The notes: generated by a model from the letters alone, not told the origin. A stretch of DNA of 64,000 nt from Corythucha ciliata (GCA_038030265.1 CM075940.1:5704001-5768000), one strand, 5' to 3'; counted from the first letter of the stretch, positions 32,413 to 44,582 are shown. Numbers and translations: made by a program.

Positions 32413-33833
32413 AGGTGCACATTATGCTGTACTATACTTCATAGTTGTTTATTTAACTGTGCTGTAGTTTTGGGAAATGAAAGAAAATGACAAAACCTGC
32501 AAAGCACGTAGTCCAGGAAAGCAACATGCATTACCAATTCAAATTTGAATTATGTTTCAATGGGAGCGGGGGGCAAACAATGTTTCATTATCAACACAAA
32601 TTAACCCGTGCACAGTCCCTGAAGTAGCGTACAACGTTACCGAAAATTCCACTAGAGGATAATTGGAATATTTTAATGATTTAAATCTTATTACTTCTTT
32701 GTTCCCCTCTGGACAGTTAAGTATGGCGTTACTGATGGAAAACTGTGTCCTTTTAGCTTAATTTTCCTGGACTACTGTACTGGTATGAGTAATATGGGAC
32801 CCGTTGTGTGTGGAAAACACGCTAATGATTTATAGAAACAATTTGATTCCAAACTTGAAGGAACAAAGGTAATATCGCGTTACCTATTTGAGGCGTAAGG
32901 TAAGAAAAACCGTGGTCAAGAAAAGATGAGTCTGTCAGTTTCACGAGTGACAATTAAGCTCAAGTTTACCAAAATATTCAATTTCAAGGAATCATGGAGG
33001 GGCGGTTTGTTTAGCGGTTATAATTATTCCTTATCACTGATTTTTTGAAGGTCAGGGAAAAACCAAGTTCTGTACTTTTTTCAAAAGTCTGACACGAAAA
33101 ACGAAACTGACTAAAGCTCATCTCTTCTTGCTGTTGCAGGATAAACGGGTCGCAAGCTCGGATAAGATGGTGTTCGCTTCCGTCAGTCATGGAGTCTTGC
33201 TGACATTTAAGGTAGTAATAGGTTTTTATTTTAAAGGTTCAGTTTATGATTATCACCTGTCATGTAACACCTCATTCCTGGGAGAAGTTGGACGAGTGAG
33301 GGTCCTCAGAAGAAATATAGTTGGCAATGTACGTGGGAACTTTAAGACCCGCTCTTTTGTCAAGTTCAATAATCCCGCATTCATGGGATCATTCAATCCA
33401 AACGATGCGTGCCTTCTGATCTCTTACGCTCTTATTCATCGAAAGTAATTAATCAGAAAGTATTGGAAAATGTGAGGAAGAATGGTACTTGGTACACAGG
33501 GAACGAACAAGCTCTAGCTCGTTAGTTAAATTAAAGCTCAATGTCAGAGACGGAGTTACATAGACGTATTTCCATCATTCAAATATTTCGAACTCGTGAA
33601 AATATTTTACTGTCAAAAAAATTGAGAAGAGCCCATTTTAATCATTTAATTCCAAAGGTACTTTGCCGATGACTTCTTTAGAAAAAAAATTCACGAAATC
33701 ACTGCAGATATCTTAATGGATTAAAACAGGAACGGCACATCGAATTCAAAATAATCAACTAAAATTTAGTGAAGTATCAGAGAAAGTCTGTATTTTCCAT
33801 TCCTCCCACTAGTTCAAAGATAATTATGACGCC

Positions 33834-36035
33834 TAGGGGTGCGCGCGGTCGCTGGACAATACTTGAAAATAGCGGGACGGGACGCGGGACAAAACCTAAA
33901 TTTCCCGCGCGGGACGGGACTTCGTCCCGCGGGAAATCGTGTTTTTGTTTTTTTTTTACTAAAAAGTGAGATGAACGAGAGAAACCAAATAATCCGTTTG
34001 CCTTCTTTCAGTCACTATAACAGAAAATGCATGTCTGGGGCCCCAAAATTTTCATTTTGAACACAAATGGGTGAAATTTTAAACCATTTGAAATTTTCTG
34101 ATTGCACGTTTGTAAAGGGCAGTATCTCGGTACCTATTGGGCCTGAAAAAATTGTTAACCAGTAAATTGAACCTTCCAAATTCACTGTACAAATATTTGT
34201 TATTAAATTTTGAAGTTGAAGAGCGTTAACTTTCCTAAAAATTAAACGTTCTTCAACATTTTACATGGAATATTTGTCTGTGGAACCTCAAGCGTACAGT
34301 GGCATGGGCGAGAGGGGCGCCACGATCCCCGTTCGGATGGGGCCCCTGAATAGCTTAAAGAAGAAAAAATCGGGATTTTTAAGTAGGTAAGTTGAGATCG
34401 AATGGCTAAACTCGCTTGTAAAATTGAGAAAAACGCTGATTCGCGACTGAAATTGAAAAAAATTGCTGAAATTCACGGCTATTAATATTAAGAAAAAGCG
34501 CTAATTCACAGCTGACATTGAGACAACGCAAAATCACGAATTGTTGGGGCAAAATCGCGACTGAAATTAGGAAAAAGCGCTAATTCATGCAGCTAAAACT
34601 GAGAAATGTTCTTATTCGGGATGAAAAAGAGAAAAACAAGGAACACGCTAATTCACAGCTAAAATTGTGATAAAGTGCTACAATTTAGCACCTTTTTTAA
34701 AAAATGAGAAAAAACGCAAATTCACAGCTAAAAGTGAGAAATGCCAACTCATGGATTCTCGGAGCAACATTGACTAAAATTTAGAAATAGCGCTAATTCA
34801 CGTGTGAAATAGATAAAAACGCGAATTCGGGTCTAAATAAAAGTGGAGGAAAACTCAGCTAAGGCATGAAAGATTACGACTTCACGGATGAAATCATGAA
34901 AAAGCGCTAAAAGTCGCAGCTAAAATTAAGAAAATGTGCTGAAAATGAGAAAACGCCAACTCGCCGATTCTTGGGGGGCAAAACTTCGGGGCTGAAATTG
35001 AGATACAGCGCTAATTCATGCGGCTAAAACTGAGAAAAACGCTAATCCATTCACGGATAAAAAAGAGAACATCGCGAATTCGAGTCTAAAAATAAAGAAA
35101 CACACTATTACGATAAAGTTTGGCAGCTTTGAAAATTGAGAAAGACACGCGAATTCACAGAACACGCTAACTCATGGGTTCTCGGGGCTGGGACTGAAAT
35201 TGAGAAAAACCGCTGATTCACGGCGTGAAATAGAGAAAAACGCGAATTCGCGTCTAAAAGCGTAGGAAAACTTTAATTCACAACAAAGGTATGAAAAATT
35301 TCAATTTGACGGGTAAAATCGAGAAAAAGCGCCATAATTCGCAGCTAAAGTGAGGAGATGCATGCTTATTCAATGCTAAAATTGGGGGTAAAAAGGCTAA
35401 TTCACAGCTGAAATTAAGAAAACGCCAAATTGCAGATTCTTGGGGAACTTCGGGAATAAAATTGAGAAAAAGCGCTGATTCAAGCGGCTAAAACTGTAAA
35501 AAAAAAGCTAATTCACGGGTAAAATGTAGAAAGACACAAATTTGCATTTAAAATAGAGAAAAACGCTAGTTTGAGGATAAAATTCGGACAGAGCACTCAA
35601 ACGCTACCTCTACTTTGCGGATTCTTGAAACAAATACATGGCTAGTTCACGGCTAGGAGTTTATAATAAGCACCGATTCGCAACTAAAAATGAGAAAATG
35701 TGCTAATTCGCTACCAAAATGGGGAGAAATACGCTAATTCACAGCTGATAAAACGCCAACTCGGTGATTCCTGGGGCAACTTTGGGAATAAAATTGAGAC
35801 AAAGCGCTAATTCGAGGGTAATAAATAGAGAAAACACGAATTAGTGTTTGAGATAGAGAAAAGCGCCAATTCTCGAGAAATACGCCGGAGGGTATTTGAT
35901 CATGTACTTTTTGTCCCGCGGGAAATCCCGCGCGGGACGGGACGCGGAACGGGACTTGAGTGTGTGGGACGAGGGGCCAAAAAATGCGGGACGGGACTTT
36001 TCATTTCCCGTCCCGTCGTCCCGCGCGCACCCCTA
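33834..36035. mobile_element. 2.2-kb TIR element filled with an array
   Basis: The ends are inverted copies of TAGGGGTGCGCGCG. Subterminal DNA on both sides is crowded with CGGGACGGGAC, CCCGCGGGAAA and CCCGCGCGGGAC, a layout seen in some hAT elements. Flanks share ACGCC directly outside both ends, but a clean 8-bp duplication is not evident. No transposase is present. The interior, 34380-35880, is a degenerate ~30-bp array. A second hAT-like start, CAGTGGCATGGGCGAG, occurs at 34297, so the array may have come in with a nested hAT whose right end is lost. Confidence 0.7.
34380..35880. repeat. Degenerate GCTAATTCACGGCTAAAATT array
   Basis: The unit is about GCTAATTCACGGCTAAAATT plus GAGAAAAAC, 28-33 bp, repeated for 1.5 kb with heavy divergence and periodic CCAACTCA..GATTCTTGGGG interruptions, which suggests a higher-order repeat. 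It is the same family as the array at 58730-60530. Confidence 0.9.
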
Positions 36036-36039
36036 AACG

Positions 36040-36535
36040 CCATTGGAGCTGTTATCTAATTTTGTTTGAATCGCAAATGATCTGAACGAAATGCGAAAAA
36101 GAAGGGGTAAACATTTAGCAAATTACGATTTAGCTTGATGGTAGCTAGTACTAAAATTGCGATTGGTGAAAATGGCAAATTACGCTTGCTGGTACCTATT
36201 TTTGTGCATCATTTGATTTAGGAAAAACTTTGACTCTGATCGTCGGAAAAGTTGCTCATGAGAGTTTTCTGGATAACTCCAACCTAAGTAACAAATCGCA
36301 TGCGTTACCACACCTCAAAGTGATAAAAATGCAAGTTTCACGTTGTCGTTGGTTTTGGCTGATTTCCTCGATCGGAGTGCGCCGAGGCTTTTCATTGAAC
36401 TTCAGAGCCACCACCTTCCATGGGAAAATTCGTTGGCATCACAGGGCAGAAAATCCGTCCCCCCTGCTGATTCCCTGTGTCGAGATTCCCTAAGATTCGC
36501 TATTTCATCCGATTTTAAATTTTGACGGTATTACC
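36040..36535. other. No recognizable gene
   Basis: A+T-rich with short open frames lacking family resemblance. Confidence 0.35.
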
Positions 36536-36539
36536 ACAG

Positions 36540-36740
36540 TGGGCTAGAGCAAGAAAAACATAAACTCCAACCACAGAAAACCCTAACCACAAAAAGCTTT
36601 AACCCCATCAATCTCGAACCACAGAAAGATTCAACTCCTAAAAGCTCAAACAACAAAATGCACTAACCTCAAAATTCTCTAATCACGAAAAACCCTGACC
36701 ACAAAAAACTTCAACCCCAAAAAGAAAGGAACGCAGAAAG
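36540..36740. repeat. ACCACAAAAAGCTTTAACCC minisatellite
   Basis: Units of about 20-22 bp with CTAACCACAAAAAGCT; inverse copy of the array at 8150-8385. Confidence 0.65.
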
Positions 36741-36821
36741 CTGCATGCCGAAACCACTTGCGGAACTACCTGGACTCGGGGACTTCTGATACTCTTGGAG
36801 GCAGAGAGCTTCGCACCCTTC

Positions 36822-37346
36822 TGTTACCCCCTATACCTATAGGCTATAGGGTTTCTTAAGGCCCACTATTAAGACCGTTAGCAGTCCGCAAGAGCGACCC
36901 GTATAGGTCTGGGTTCAGGGAGTCAACAAACAGTAACAAAGAGGTAACTTTACCCCTTGATGTACATTTATTATTTACAGTCTGACTCACCTTTCCCCAG
37001 GCCCAACGGCTTGCGGTAGCGAGGCTTCGGCCTCCCCCCCCCCGCACGGATGCGCTTCCCTGACTCTGCGGACCCCCGACTCTGGCTGTGAACTCGACTC
37101 TGACCCCCTGACTATTGAATCCCCCGGGTTTTATACTAAAACCCCGAGGACATGTTTGTAAAACCCTAAGTGTTGTGGGTAACAAGCAGTTTCCTCAAGG
37201 ATTTGTTGACGCTATCGGGCCATTCTCCCCCGCTCATCCCTGAGCTCGCCGGGTTCACTCACCGAGCGGTGAATAATTCCCCGGATCGAGCTCCTCTTCT
37301 CTATAATATACTCGCACCACATAACGCCCTTTTCTAGGGCGTTACA
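36822..37346 (-). mobile_element. Gypsy-type LTR
   Basis: On the - strand it starts TGTAACGCCC (37346) and ends GGGGGTAACA (36822), the TG...CA form of an LTR. A TATAAAACC promoter-like box lies at about 37127-37135 and an AATAAA at about 36967-36972, both on the - strand and in the expected order. The purine-rich GGAGGTGGGGGTGA sits directly upstream, as a polypurine tract would beside a 3' LTR. The left end is inferred from the TG...CA rule. No second LTR is in the window. Confidence 0.65.
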
Positions 37347-37360
37347 TCACCCCCACCTCC
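37347..37360 (-). other. Polypurine tract
   Basis: GGAGGTGGGGGTGA on the - strand, immediately before the LTR. In LTR retrotransposons this primes plus-strand DNA synthesis. Confidence 0.55.
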
Positions 37361-37765
37361 ACGGCGCTGCTTCCCGCCAGCGCAAAAACAGCCTGCTCCA
37401 CCTTGTGTGCCCGGCTTGGCACCTCTACTCCGGCCGGAACCATCACCCGTCACTCACGACGTTCTCTGGTGGGGTCCACACTCAGGCACGCACAAAGGGC
37501 AAGGTCCAGCTTCTCGACGGCCTACACAAGGTGCTTCTCCACCGACCAACGAAAGGGGAGGGGTGTCATCATTCGCCAGGACGAGCAAGGAGGCCGATTC
37601 CCTCCTCGAAGAGAACGGCACCACGGTGATTTCTTGGTGGTGCTCTGCACAACACTACAAGTCGGTCCTCATTCGAACGATTTACGTTCCAATTAAGATA
37701 AAGCAAATCACGCAGGGGGGGGGGGCGGATCACTGGGTGGAGGGGCAGTCACCGTATCCGTAGAC
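37361..37765 (-). other. G+C-rich internal remnant next to LTR
   Basis: Clearly G+C-richer than neighbours and adjacent to the polypurine tract, so probably the 3' end of the internal region of the same LTR element. No conserved protein block could be read on either strand; the three + strand open frames are most likely by-products of low stop-codon density. Confidence 0.4.
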
Positions 37766-37769
37766 GGGC

Positions 37770-38671
37770 ATGTGCTGTAAACTGCTTATACCATGACGTA
37801 CGTACACCACTGGTATTAGCCGTGGTATCACTATTACCAACCGTGATAACACTCACAGAGGCTATCACGCTTCCTCCAGACATGTGCCTTTTCTCTGGCC
37901 CTTTTCAGGCCCCCCCGCCTATCCAATTTTCCCTCTGTAAAACGCTCACCTTCATAGGGTCAGCGCCGCCGGAGTAACCATCTGACGACAGCCAACGTCC
38001 TGTCTCTCATCTGCCCGGATTGTGAGAATGAAGCTGGTTAAGGTATCTCTAGCTAGCTGTCAGGAAGTTCTGGCCAGGATAGTTTGCTAGCTTGAACGAG
38101 TTTGCTGAATTGAATCTTCCTGATGTATTCTGACCAATCCTATTGTCTAAAAGTAAATAGACTCACTCACCCTTAAAGCTTTTAAATTGATATGACAAAA
38201 AATTATCATTCAGAGTATAACGTTTCCGGTCGTTATCTCGACCCAGCCACGTTTTGTGACGGTCTAAAGGGAAAAGAAGGAAAGAGGAAGGAAAAAAGAA
38301 GTAAAGCAGGAGCTTGCTATCTCCCTCCCCCCAAGTTTAATATGCGAAGCGAAATGAGGCTTCTTAGGGGGAAATCTTCCTCCTTTCCACCATCACGAGA
38401 ATCATGAGAAAAAACTGATGTCGTGACGAGGAGGAGTGGTTGGACAGCGCGAGAAAGACGGAAAGCTTTCTCATGATAAACTTCGTCCTCCCTAGCCCCT
38501 CTCCTCTTCCTTTTGCGTAATCTGGCAATAAGGGCACTCGTCCTCCCTCATGTTAAACCCTTCTTCATCTGATACAATCTTTTCGAAGATAGACTCATTC
38601 CGGCCATGCGCCGCGAGTAGAGGGGGCTCGTCGAGACGTCTTTCGAAGGAACAGGCCGTATGATAACGCAT

Positions 38672-38718
<47 letters not shown>

Positions 38719-41490
38719 TTTAGGCCGTCTTTCAGACATCTTTTTTAAACAAGACTTTTTCACTATTGGCGTGCTGTTTTTTCTCCTCTGAGAACGGTTC
38801 ACTTTCACCCTTGTATGCACGGGGCAACAAACGCGCAAAAAATGTGCATTGACGATCGTAATTCTGGTTAAACAGCAGTGTCTGACTCATCAGGGGAGGG
38901 GAAATCGAGACCACTTTGTGCTTACCTTTCTGGTTTCGCAGTTCGTCGTAATAAAAAAGAAAGTGGCTATAAAAAATGAGGCTGTATGACGTCAAGGTAG
39001 CATGACCTACTAACTATATAAATCGATTGCTATATATGTAAGCGTTTCCTTCTTTCTCACCTGAAGATATTTTTTGGTGTTTTTGTCTGACCTTCCAACC
39101 TTTGATGTGTTAAGATTCCACAATGATCTTGGTCCCTGGATTCAAACGGCAGAAGCAGATGACGATCCTCCGCTCTCCGGGCCTGGTACTAGCCAGTTAT
39201 TATCGGCTCAAATGTCTCACACTTCTTTAGTTTTGCCCAATGTTATGAATGGATCAGGGTGCTAGTGTTTCTTCGAGGTCAACATAAAAATGTCTTTAGA
39301 TTTACTCCTCCATAGGACCCTCGTTTCCAAAAAGTTTCCAGCAGCGAATATCATCCTATGATAAATATCAGTGAAGCTATTCAATTTTTAGCTTTAATGA
39401 CTCGCATTGTCGTTTCTTGATGTCATTCTCGGTAAGAATGAAGCAGCCATTCAATCAAGTTCCGAAAGGAAATGCTTGTTTGTAAAACTTTTATTCAAAT
39501 CCGCGGGTACCGTCGTTGAACGATTAATTTTTATGAAGCGAATTTAGAAGAGAACACTTCTTCAACTGCAAAAACATTCAAATCTTTCGAAAGCATCCGT
39601 ATAGGAGCAGAAGGGGAAGTCTAAAAACTGAACATCAAAATGCCGCTTCTCTTGCATCATATAAATTTCAACGCCCCTCAAAATCCCATCCTGGCTACCA
39701 CATCAATCATCATATATTATAAAGGATGAAAATACGGTGAAATTGAGATTAAAATAGTTTCTCGACATGAAACTTGTTTCAGATTAGTCAGGTGGATATG
39801 CCACAAGTCATGAACCAAGTTCGAAGGGCATGAACCACATTTCTCTATCTCTCTCCCTCCCGCTCACTCTCACTCCACTCTAACAAAGGGGGTGAACAGA
39901 AACTGTAGTAGGAACTAAGCGGGAAGTGAAGAAGGGTCTCTAATGTGGTGAACAGGGGTGGTTTGGAAAGAGTTTTTCCCATTTTCATTGATGGGTTGTA
40001 GAACTTGGTAGTTTAAGAGAGCCTCGCTAGATCTAAGCAGAGTGCCAATGCTTTAAGCGTTGTTAAATTCTTAAATACGGCTAATTCCTTGGTAAGAGCT
40101 AGTTTGCTCATTAAGGGGAGGGTCTTTAAAAGGGGGCGTTGTTGGTGCAGAGTGTAAGTGCACTTTAAAATAGGTGATTTTGAAATGGGAGGGGGGGCAC
40201 CGCGAGGTCGTTTCGGTAACTAGAACGATCTCCATTCCTTACATTGTTTACCAAAACTTCTGTCTACCGTTTTCACTATCGTTGTGCGCCCCATTAAAGT
40301 TCAAATAATTCAAACTGTAATTTAACCAGCCAGAGGGACTTTTTCTACATTAATTTCGAATTTAGTTGCCCCTTTCTCAACTCCTTTTTATATCATTATG
40401 TAGAAAGATGGGAAAAAAATTGTAAATGCTGCAAGTATATCATGAGATTTGATCCAGGAATTTCATAATGCCAGCTTTGTAATATTCTTTATTAATAAGT
40501 ATAACGCTCCAGCAATGTTATTTATACCATTTTTCATTTACTGTTCTTTGTACCTCCATTCCTTTATTTCATTGTGATGGAACAAACCTATAGACTTTGA
40601 ATGAGACACGGTACAGGAAGACACGCGTTTCGAAGGTGCTTCGTTTCAGCGTCTAAATCACGTTTATGCTCATGATTTACTGATTATGGACACGATTTCA
40701 GAAGCATTCAAGTCCCTGATTCGATAGGAATCAAATTTAAGTATTGTTAGGGAAGGAAAGCGCTTTTTTGGACAAATAAAGAACACCAACACAAATAAAA
40801 CCCAGACAATTTGAGATTCAAAACGTTACGAGGTAACGAAGCAGAATTTAGGTGTCAGAATCAATGTCCTTGGGAGTTGTGTTTGTAGAAATCAAACATA
40901 ATAGTAAGAAGTTTGTATTCCTTGACTGATTTCTGCCCCAGTTTCAAGTGAGGCATCTCTTGTGATTTTCCTTATTTAAAAAATTATAACTACCTTCCCA
41001 TTCACGAAAATACGGAGCCGGTATCTATTAACCGCGGTGGTAAGGAAAAAACTTGTAGTATTTGGCTCTGTTCCAAATTCCCTCGGGCGTTGTTTACTTC
41101 TATTTTTCTTTTATTTTGTCAGACCGATCCACGTGGTTCTTCGTCTCCTAGAAAAATCTTCGTCATTGTTGGTCCCCCCCCCCCACAACAGACAAGAAAG
41201 AAGGTTCGTCTGTTTGATGTTTAAGACCTGTTTTGTTGACTTGAAAGAAGAAAGCCTCACGATCTGCTAAGTGCTAAGACGAATTTTGTGTTCCATGTGA
41301 GTGGAAAAGTCACTAAACAGCGTCATGAGTGGAGGACCTGAATGAGGTATCTTAGTCTAACTTATTAGAGATAATTGCAACAACGATATATATATTATCA
41401 TACACAATAACAACTGAGTAACAACTCATCTAGCTATTTGTTCTTCATATTATACACTTATTATGGGGACGTAGCCCCGTGGCTAGCTCC
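37770..41490. other. No recognizable gene
   Basis: Contains a poly-T run of about 37 bases at 38678-38714, otherwise A+T-rich sequence with no recognized coding, RNA or element ends. Confidence 0.45.
38678..38714. repeat. Poly-T run
   Basis: About 37 consecutive T residues. It could be the reverse of a retroposon poly-A tail, but no element body was recognized on the right. Confidence 0.9.
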
Positions 41491-41543
41491 CCCCCCCTCC
41501 CCAAAGAAAAAACCATTGTCTGTTCACTTCACATTCGAGATCT

Positions 41544-41918
41544 CTACTCGTTGTTTCCGGCAAGGTCCAGAGGCTTCGTCCTGCGCAGACGTCTGAGAGC
41601 CCCATCCCTGTCCAGTAGGCGATGAATATCTTCATTTATATGGCTGAGGATCCTTTTTTCATGCCTCAGCGCTTGGTTTTTAATTACTTCATTGACGGTG
41701 TCCAGCCCTAGATCCCGGTGGAGGTCGTTGTTGTGTATAAACCACAGTGCGCTAACAATGCTCCGCAGTAATTTATTTTGTGCAGTCTGGATAATTTTGA
41801 CATTTGACTTCTTCGTGCATCCCCAGAGTTGGATGCCGTAGCTCCAAGTTAGTTTCAGTATGTGCTTATAAATAAGAACTTTATTGTGAATCTCCACGCA
41901 CGTCCGAATGTGGTCCAA
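41544..41918 (-). pseudogene. Jockey-type RT thumb and C-terminus
   Basis: An open frame with HNKVLIYKHILKLTWSYGIQ, LWGCTKKSNVKIIQTAQNK, LLRSIVSALWFIHNNDLHRD and LGLDTVNEVI. This is the strongly conserved Jockey-clade end (K...YK..L...W.YG.QLWG...SN....Q..QNK.LR.I..A.W...N..+..DL). It ends with a natural stop, so the 3' end of ORF2 is intact here; sequence upstream is broken. Confidence 0.9.
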
Positions 41919-42044
41919 GGAGCCAATACATTTTTCTGTACTTGATTTTATTTATTTTTTTATTTATTTATTTTTTTTACATGTTCCTTAGATTTAAGTC
42001 TGGAGTCTAGCGTCATACCCAAATATTTGGCGGTGTTTGAGTAC

Positions 42045-42757
42045 CTATGGAATTAGTTGATTGTTAAGTTGCACGGGGATTGTTTGCACATTTTTGTTAG
42101 TAAAATTGATGTGTAAGGAATTATTTATTTTATCCACTGCTTCCTGAAGTTTTGCAGTGGATTCTTCGACAACAGTGTTTCCTACTGCGAATACGGCTGT
42201 AACGTCAGCAAATGTTGCAGTCGTAAACCAACCCTTCGCTAGGCAAGTCACTCGCGTAGAGGAGATAGAAGGAGTGGCCCCAGTACGCTCCCTTGATGGA
42301 CACCTGCCGAAACTTCTTTCATTCCGGAATAATCTTGTTCATGTTTCACTCGTAAATACATTCCCGTAATATATGAGTCGATGACTTGACAGAATTGACC
42401 TGGCAGATTTCTTTCCAATTTGAACATCAGGCCTTCATGCCAATTTTTGTCGAAAGCTTGAGCAACGTCCAGGAAGACCGCTGAACATACTTTCTTCTCC
42501 TCAAACGCCTTCTCAATAACATCTGTTATTCTGTGGACTTGGTCAATAGTTGAATGTTTCTCCCGGAATCCGAATTGGTGAATTGGAATAAGATTTCTCT
42601 CTTCAAGGATGGGCGTTATTCTTATCAGTAGCAGTTTTTCAAACAATTTTGACAGAACCGGCAGTGGCGATAAAGGCCGATAAGATTTTGTGTCCGTAGG
42701 CTCTTTTCCTGGTTTCAGTACCATGATGACTTCAGCGAAGTATCTCAGCCTGATCAA
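42045..42757 (-). pseudogene. Jockey-type RT, copy A
   Basis: Frames in order: 42757-42248 with VLKPGKEPTDTKSYRPLSPL, QFGFREKHSTIDQVHRI, VFLDVAQAFDKNWHEGLMFK (first catalytic Asp) and VSAGVHQGSVLGPLLLS; then 42251-42045 with ATFADVTAVFAVG, where the expected FADD has become FADV. Broken between the two by a frameshift at 42250. Part of a ~790-bp tandem duplication. Confidence 0.9.
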
Positions 42758-42840
42758 GGCATTAATTATGTACAGTAGGTCCTTCTTCCGGCAGCTCCTT
42801 CACCACTTGCCCAGTGATAAGATCGTAGCCTGGCGCTTTT
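42052..42840. repeat. Tandem duplication, copy A (789 bp)
   Basis: Nearly identical to 42859-43645 from ATTAGTTGATT to GATCGTAGCCTGGCGCTTT. Separated from copy B by about 18 bp of T-rich sequence. Confidence 0.93.
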
Positions 42841-42858
42841 TTATTTTTTTATTTTTGG

Positions 42859-43645
42859 ATTAGTTGATTGGGTATGTTGCACGGGGATTGTTTGCACATT
42901 TTTGTTTAGTAAAATTATGTGTAAGGATATTATTTATTTTTATCACTGCTTCCTGAAGTTTTGCAGTGGATTCTTCGACAACAGTGTTTCTACTGCGAAT
43001 ACGGCTGTAACGTCAGCAAATGTTGCAGTCGTAAACCAACCCTTCGCTAGGCAAGTCACTCGCGTAGAGGAGATAGAAGGAGTGGCCCCAGTACGCTCCC
43101 TTGATGGACACCTGCCGAAACTTCTTTCATTCCGGAATAATCTTGTTCATGTTTCACTCGTAAATACATTCCCGTAATATATGAGTCGATGACTTGACAG
43201 AATTGACCTGGCAGATTTCTTTCCAATTTGAACATCAGGCCTTCATGCCAATTTTTGTCGAAAGCTGAGCAACGTCCAGGAGACCGCTGAACATACTTTC
43301 TTCTCCTCAAACGCCTTCTCAATAACATCTGTTATTCTGTGGACTTGGTCAATAGTTGAATGTTTCTCCCGGAATCCGAATTGGTGAATTGGAATAAGAT
43401 TTCTCTCTTCAAGGATGGGCGTTATTCTTATCAGTAGCAGTTTTTCAAACAATTTTGACAGAACCGGCAGCGGCGATAAAGGCCGATAAGATTTTGTGTC
43501 CGTAGGCTCTTTTCCTGGTTTCAGTACCATGATGACTTCAGCGAAGTATCTCAGCCTGATCAAGGCATTAATTATGTACAGTAGGTCCTTCTTCCGGCAG
43601 CTCCTTCACCACTTGCCCAGTGATAAGATCGTAGCCTGGCGCTTT
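42859..43645. repeat. Tandem duplication, copy B (787 bp)
   Basis: Differs from copy A mainly by single-base indels in runs (TTCC/TTC in GTGTTTCCTACTG, GCTTGAGC/GCTGAGC, GGAAGACC/GGAGACC) and one substitution near 43470. The indels concentrate in the first ~450 bp (42859-43310); the remainder is almost perfect. Confidence 0.93.
43056..43563 (-). pseudogene. Jockey-type RT, copy B
   Basis: The same RT blocks as copy A: SYRPLSPLPVLSKLFEKLL, QFGFREKHSTIDQVHRI, then a one-base deletion shifts the frame at the FLDVAQAFD block (giving SWTLLSFRQ), and the rest is read in the 43328-43056 frame with KNWHEGLMFKLERNLPGQF and GVHQGSVLGPLLLS. The FADV segment further down is broken again by indels. Confidence 0.88.
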
Positions 43646-44031
43646 CTTTGTTTTTTATTTTTTTTTATTTTTTATTTATTTATTTATTTTTTTTTATTTT
43701 AGGTTCGTTTTAATTGTGTCTCAAAGTTCGTGCATCTTAACGGGGCGGATGCAGAACCTGTCAGGCTTCAAATGTCGCCACACGTTTTCCTCATGAGTTT
43801 GCCAGGATAGTGGTTTAAATGTGTCTTGCAGGTGCTCCGCAAATACTTTAGCCTTTTCTTGAGCTGACTTCGCCCAAGTTTCATTCTTTCTTAATTGGTG
43901 ACACCGGAATTACTGGTTTTTTTATTCCTCCAGTGGCTTTCCACAGAGCGAAAAATCGGTGTCTTTCTCAGCAGTGAGTCCTCTCAGAAATCGAGCGAAA
44001 GTTTCCTCCTTAATGCCTTTCATAGCTCTTT

Positions 44032-44220
44032 TCAATAGATTTCCAAGGAGATGCAGTTTAGTTTTGATTGTAGGATCCCGAGTTTGTTGCCATATCCTCC
44101 GGGTTTTCCTTTTTCTTTCACTAAATTCCTCAATTCTTTGGGAACTTTAAAGCTGGCTGCACTGTTTATTGTCAGTTTAGGCTGTGGGGTGTTAGCCCAC
44201 CAGCTTTCTGAATCAGACAA
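44032..44220 (-). pseudogene. LINE linker after endonuclease
   Basis: The frame reads SESWWANTPQPKLTINSAAS then FKVPKELRNLVKEKGKPGGY and LQSKLNCISLEI, matching the Jockey-type linker (...P.ELR.L..EKR..R..........K...N.L...I). The following RT N-terminal part to 43650 is fragmented. Confidence 0.65.
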
Positions 44221-44582
44221 GTGAATTCTTCAACTTCTTGATCTAATTGATTTATCGTTTTAAGCGGACTAGCTAAATTGATATTCGAGGAAATCCGTCC
44301 CAGTTTTTATCTGAAGTAACCAGCCTTGGACAGTCCTCTCTCCATATTAATGTCAAACGCATTGATTTTCCATACATTGTTATTAAAAGCAGTCAACTTA
44401 CATTGGGCTGCGTTTATGATTGGAGCGAATTTCGCGTGCTCTATTCCAATCCAGTGACCGTGAACGGAGGGGGCACTTTTTGTTTACTCCCCTGGGGTTT
44501 TCCTCGTTGTCTAACCGATTGTTCCACTTTAGAAGTTGACATTTCATCATCAAACACCTGACGACTCAGCTTTTCTTTGGTT

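Larger units (their letters stand above)
29740..33830. other. Mostly unrecognized sequence
   Basis: No host gene recognized. It contains a small piece of the GGGCGC..TCAGTTTGGC array (30480-30600), a hAT-like terminal phrase at about 31520-31540 with no partner, and the hairpin at 32308-32412. An open frame at 33143-33448 after a TTGCTGTTGCAG has no recognizable content. Confidence 0.4.

Noticed and set aside
33128..33448. Open frame after TTGCTGTTGCAG, as an exon ending in a stop
   Set aside because: The acceptor looks plausible but the protein has no recognizable pattern, codon use matches the A+T-rich background, and no partner exon was seen.
37403..37763. Three overlapping + strand open frames
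   Set aside because: All three frames open together in a G+C-rich stretch next to an LTR; no protein motif in any of them.
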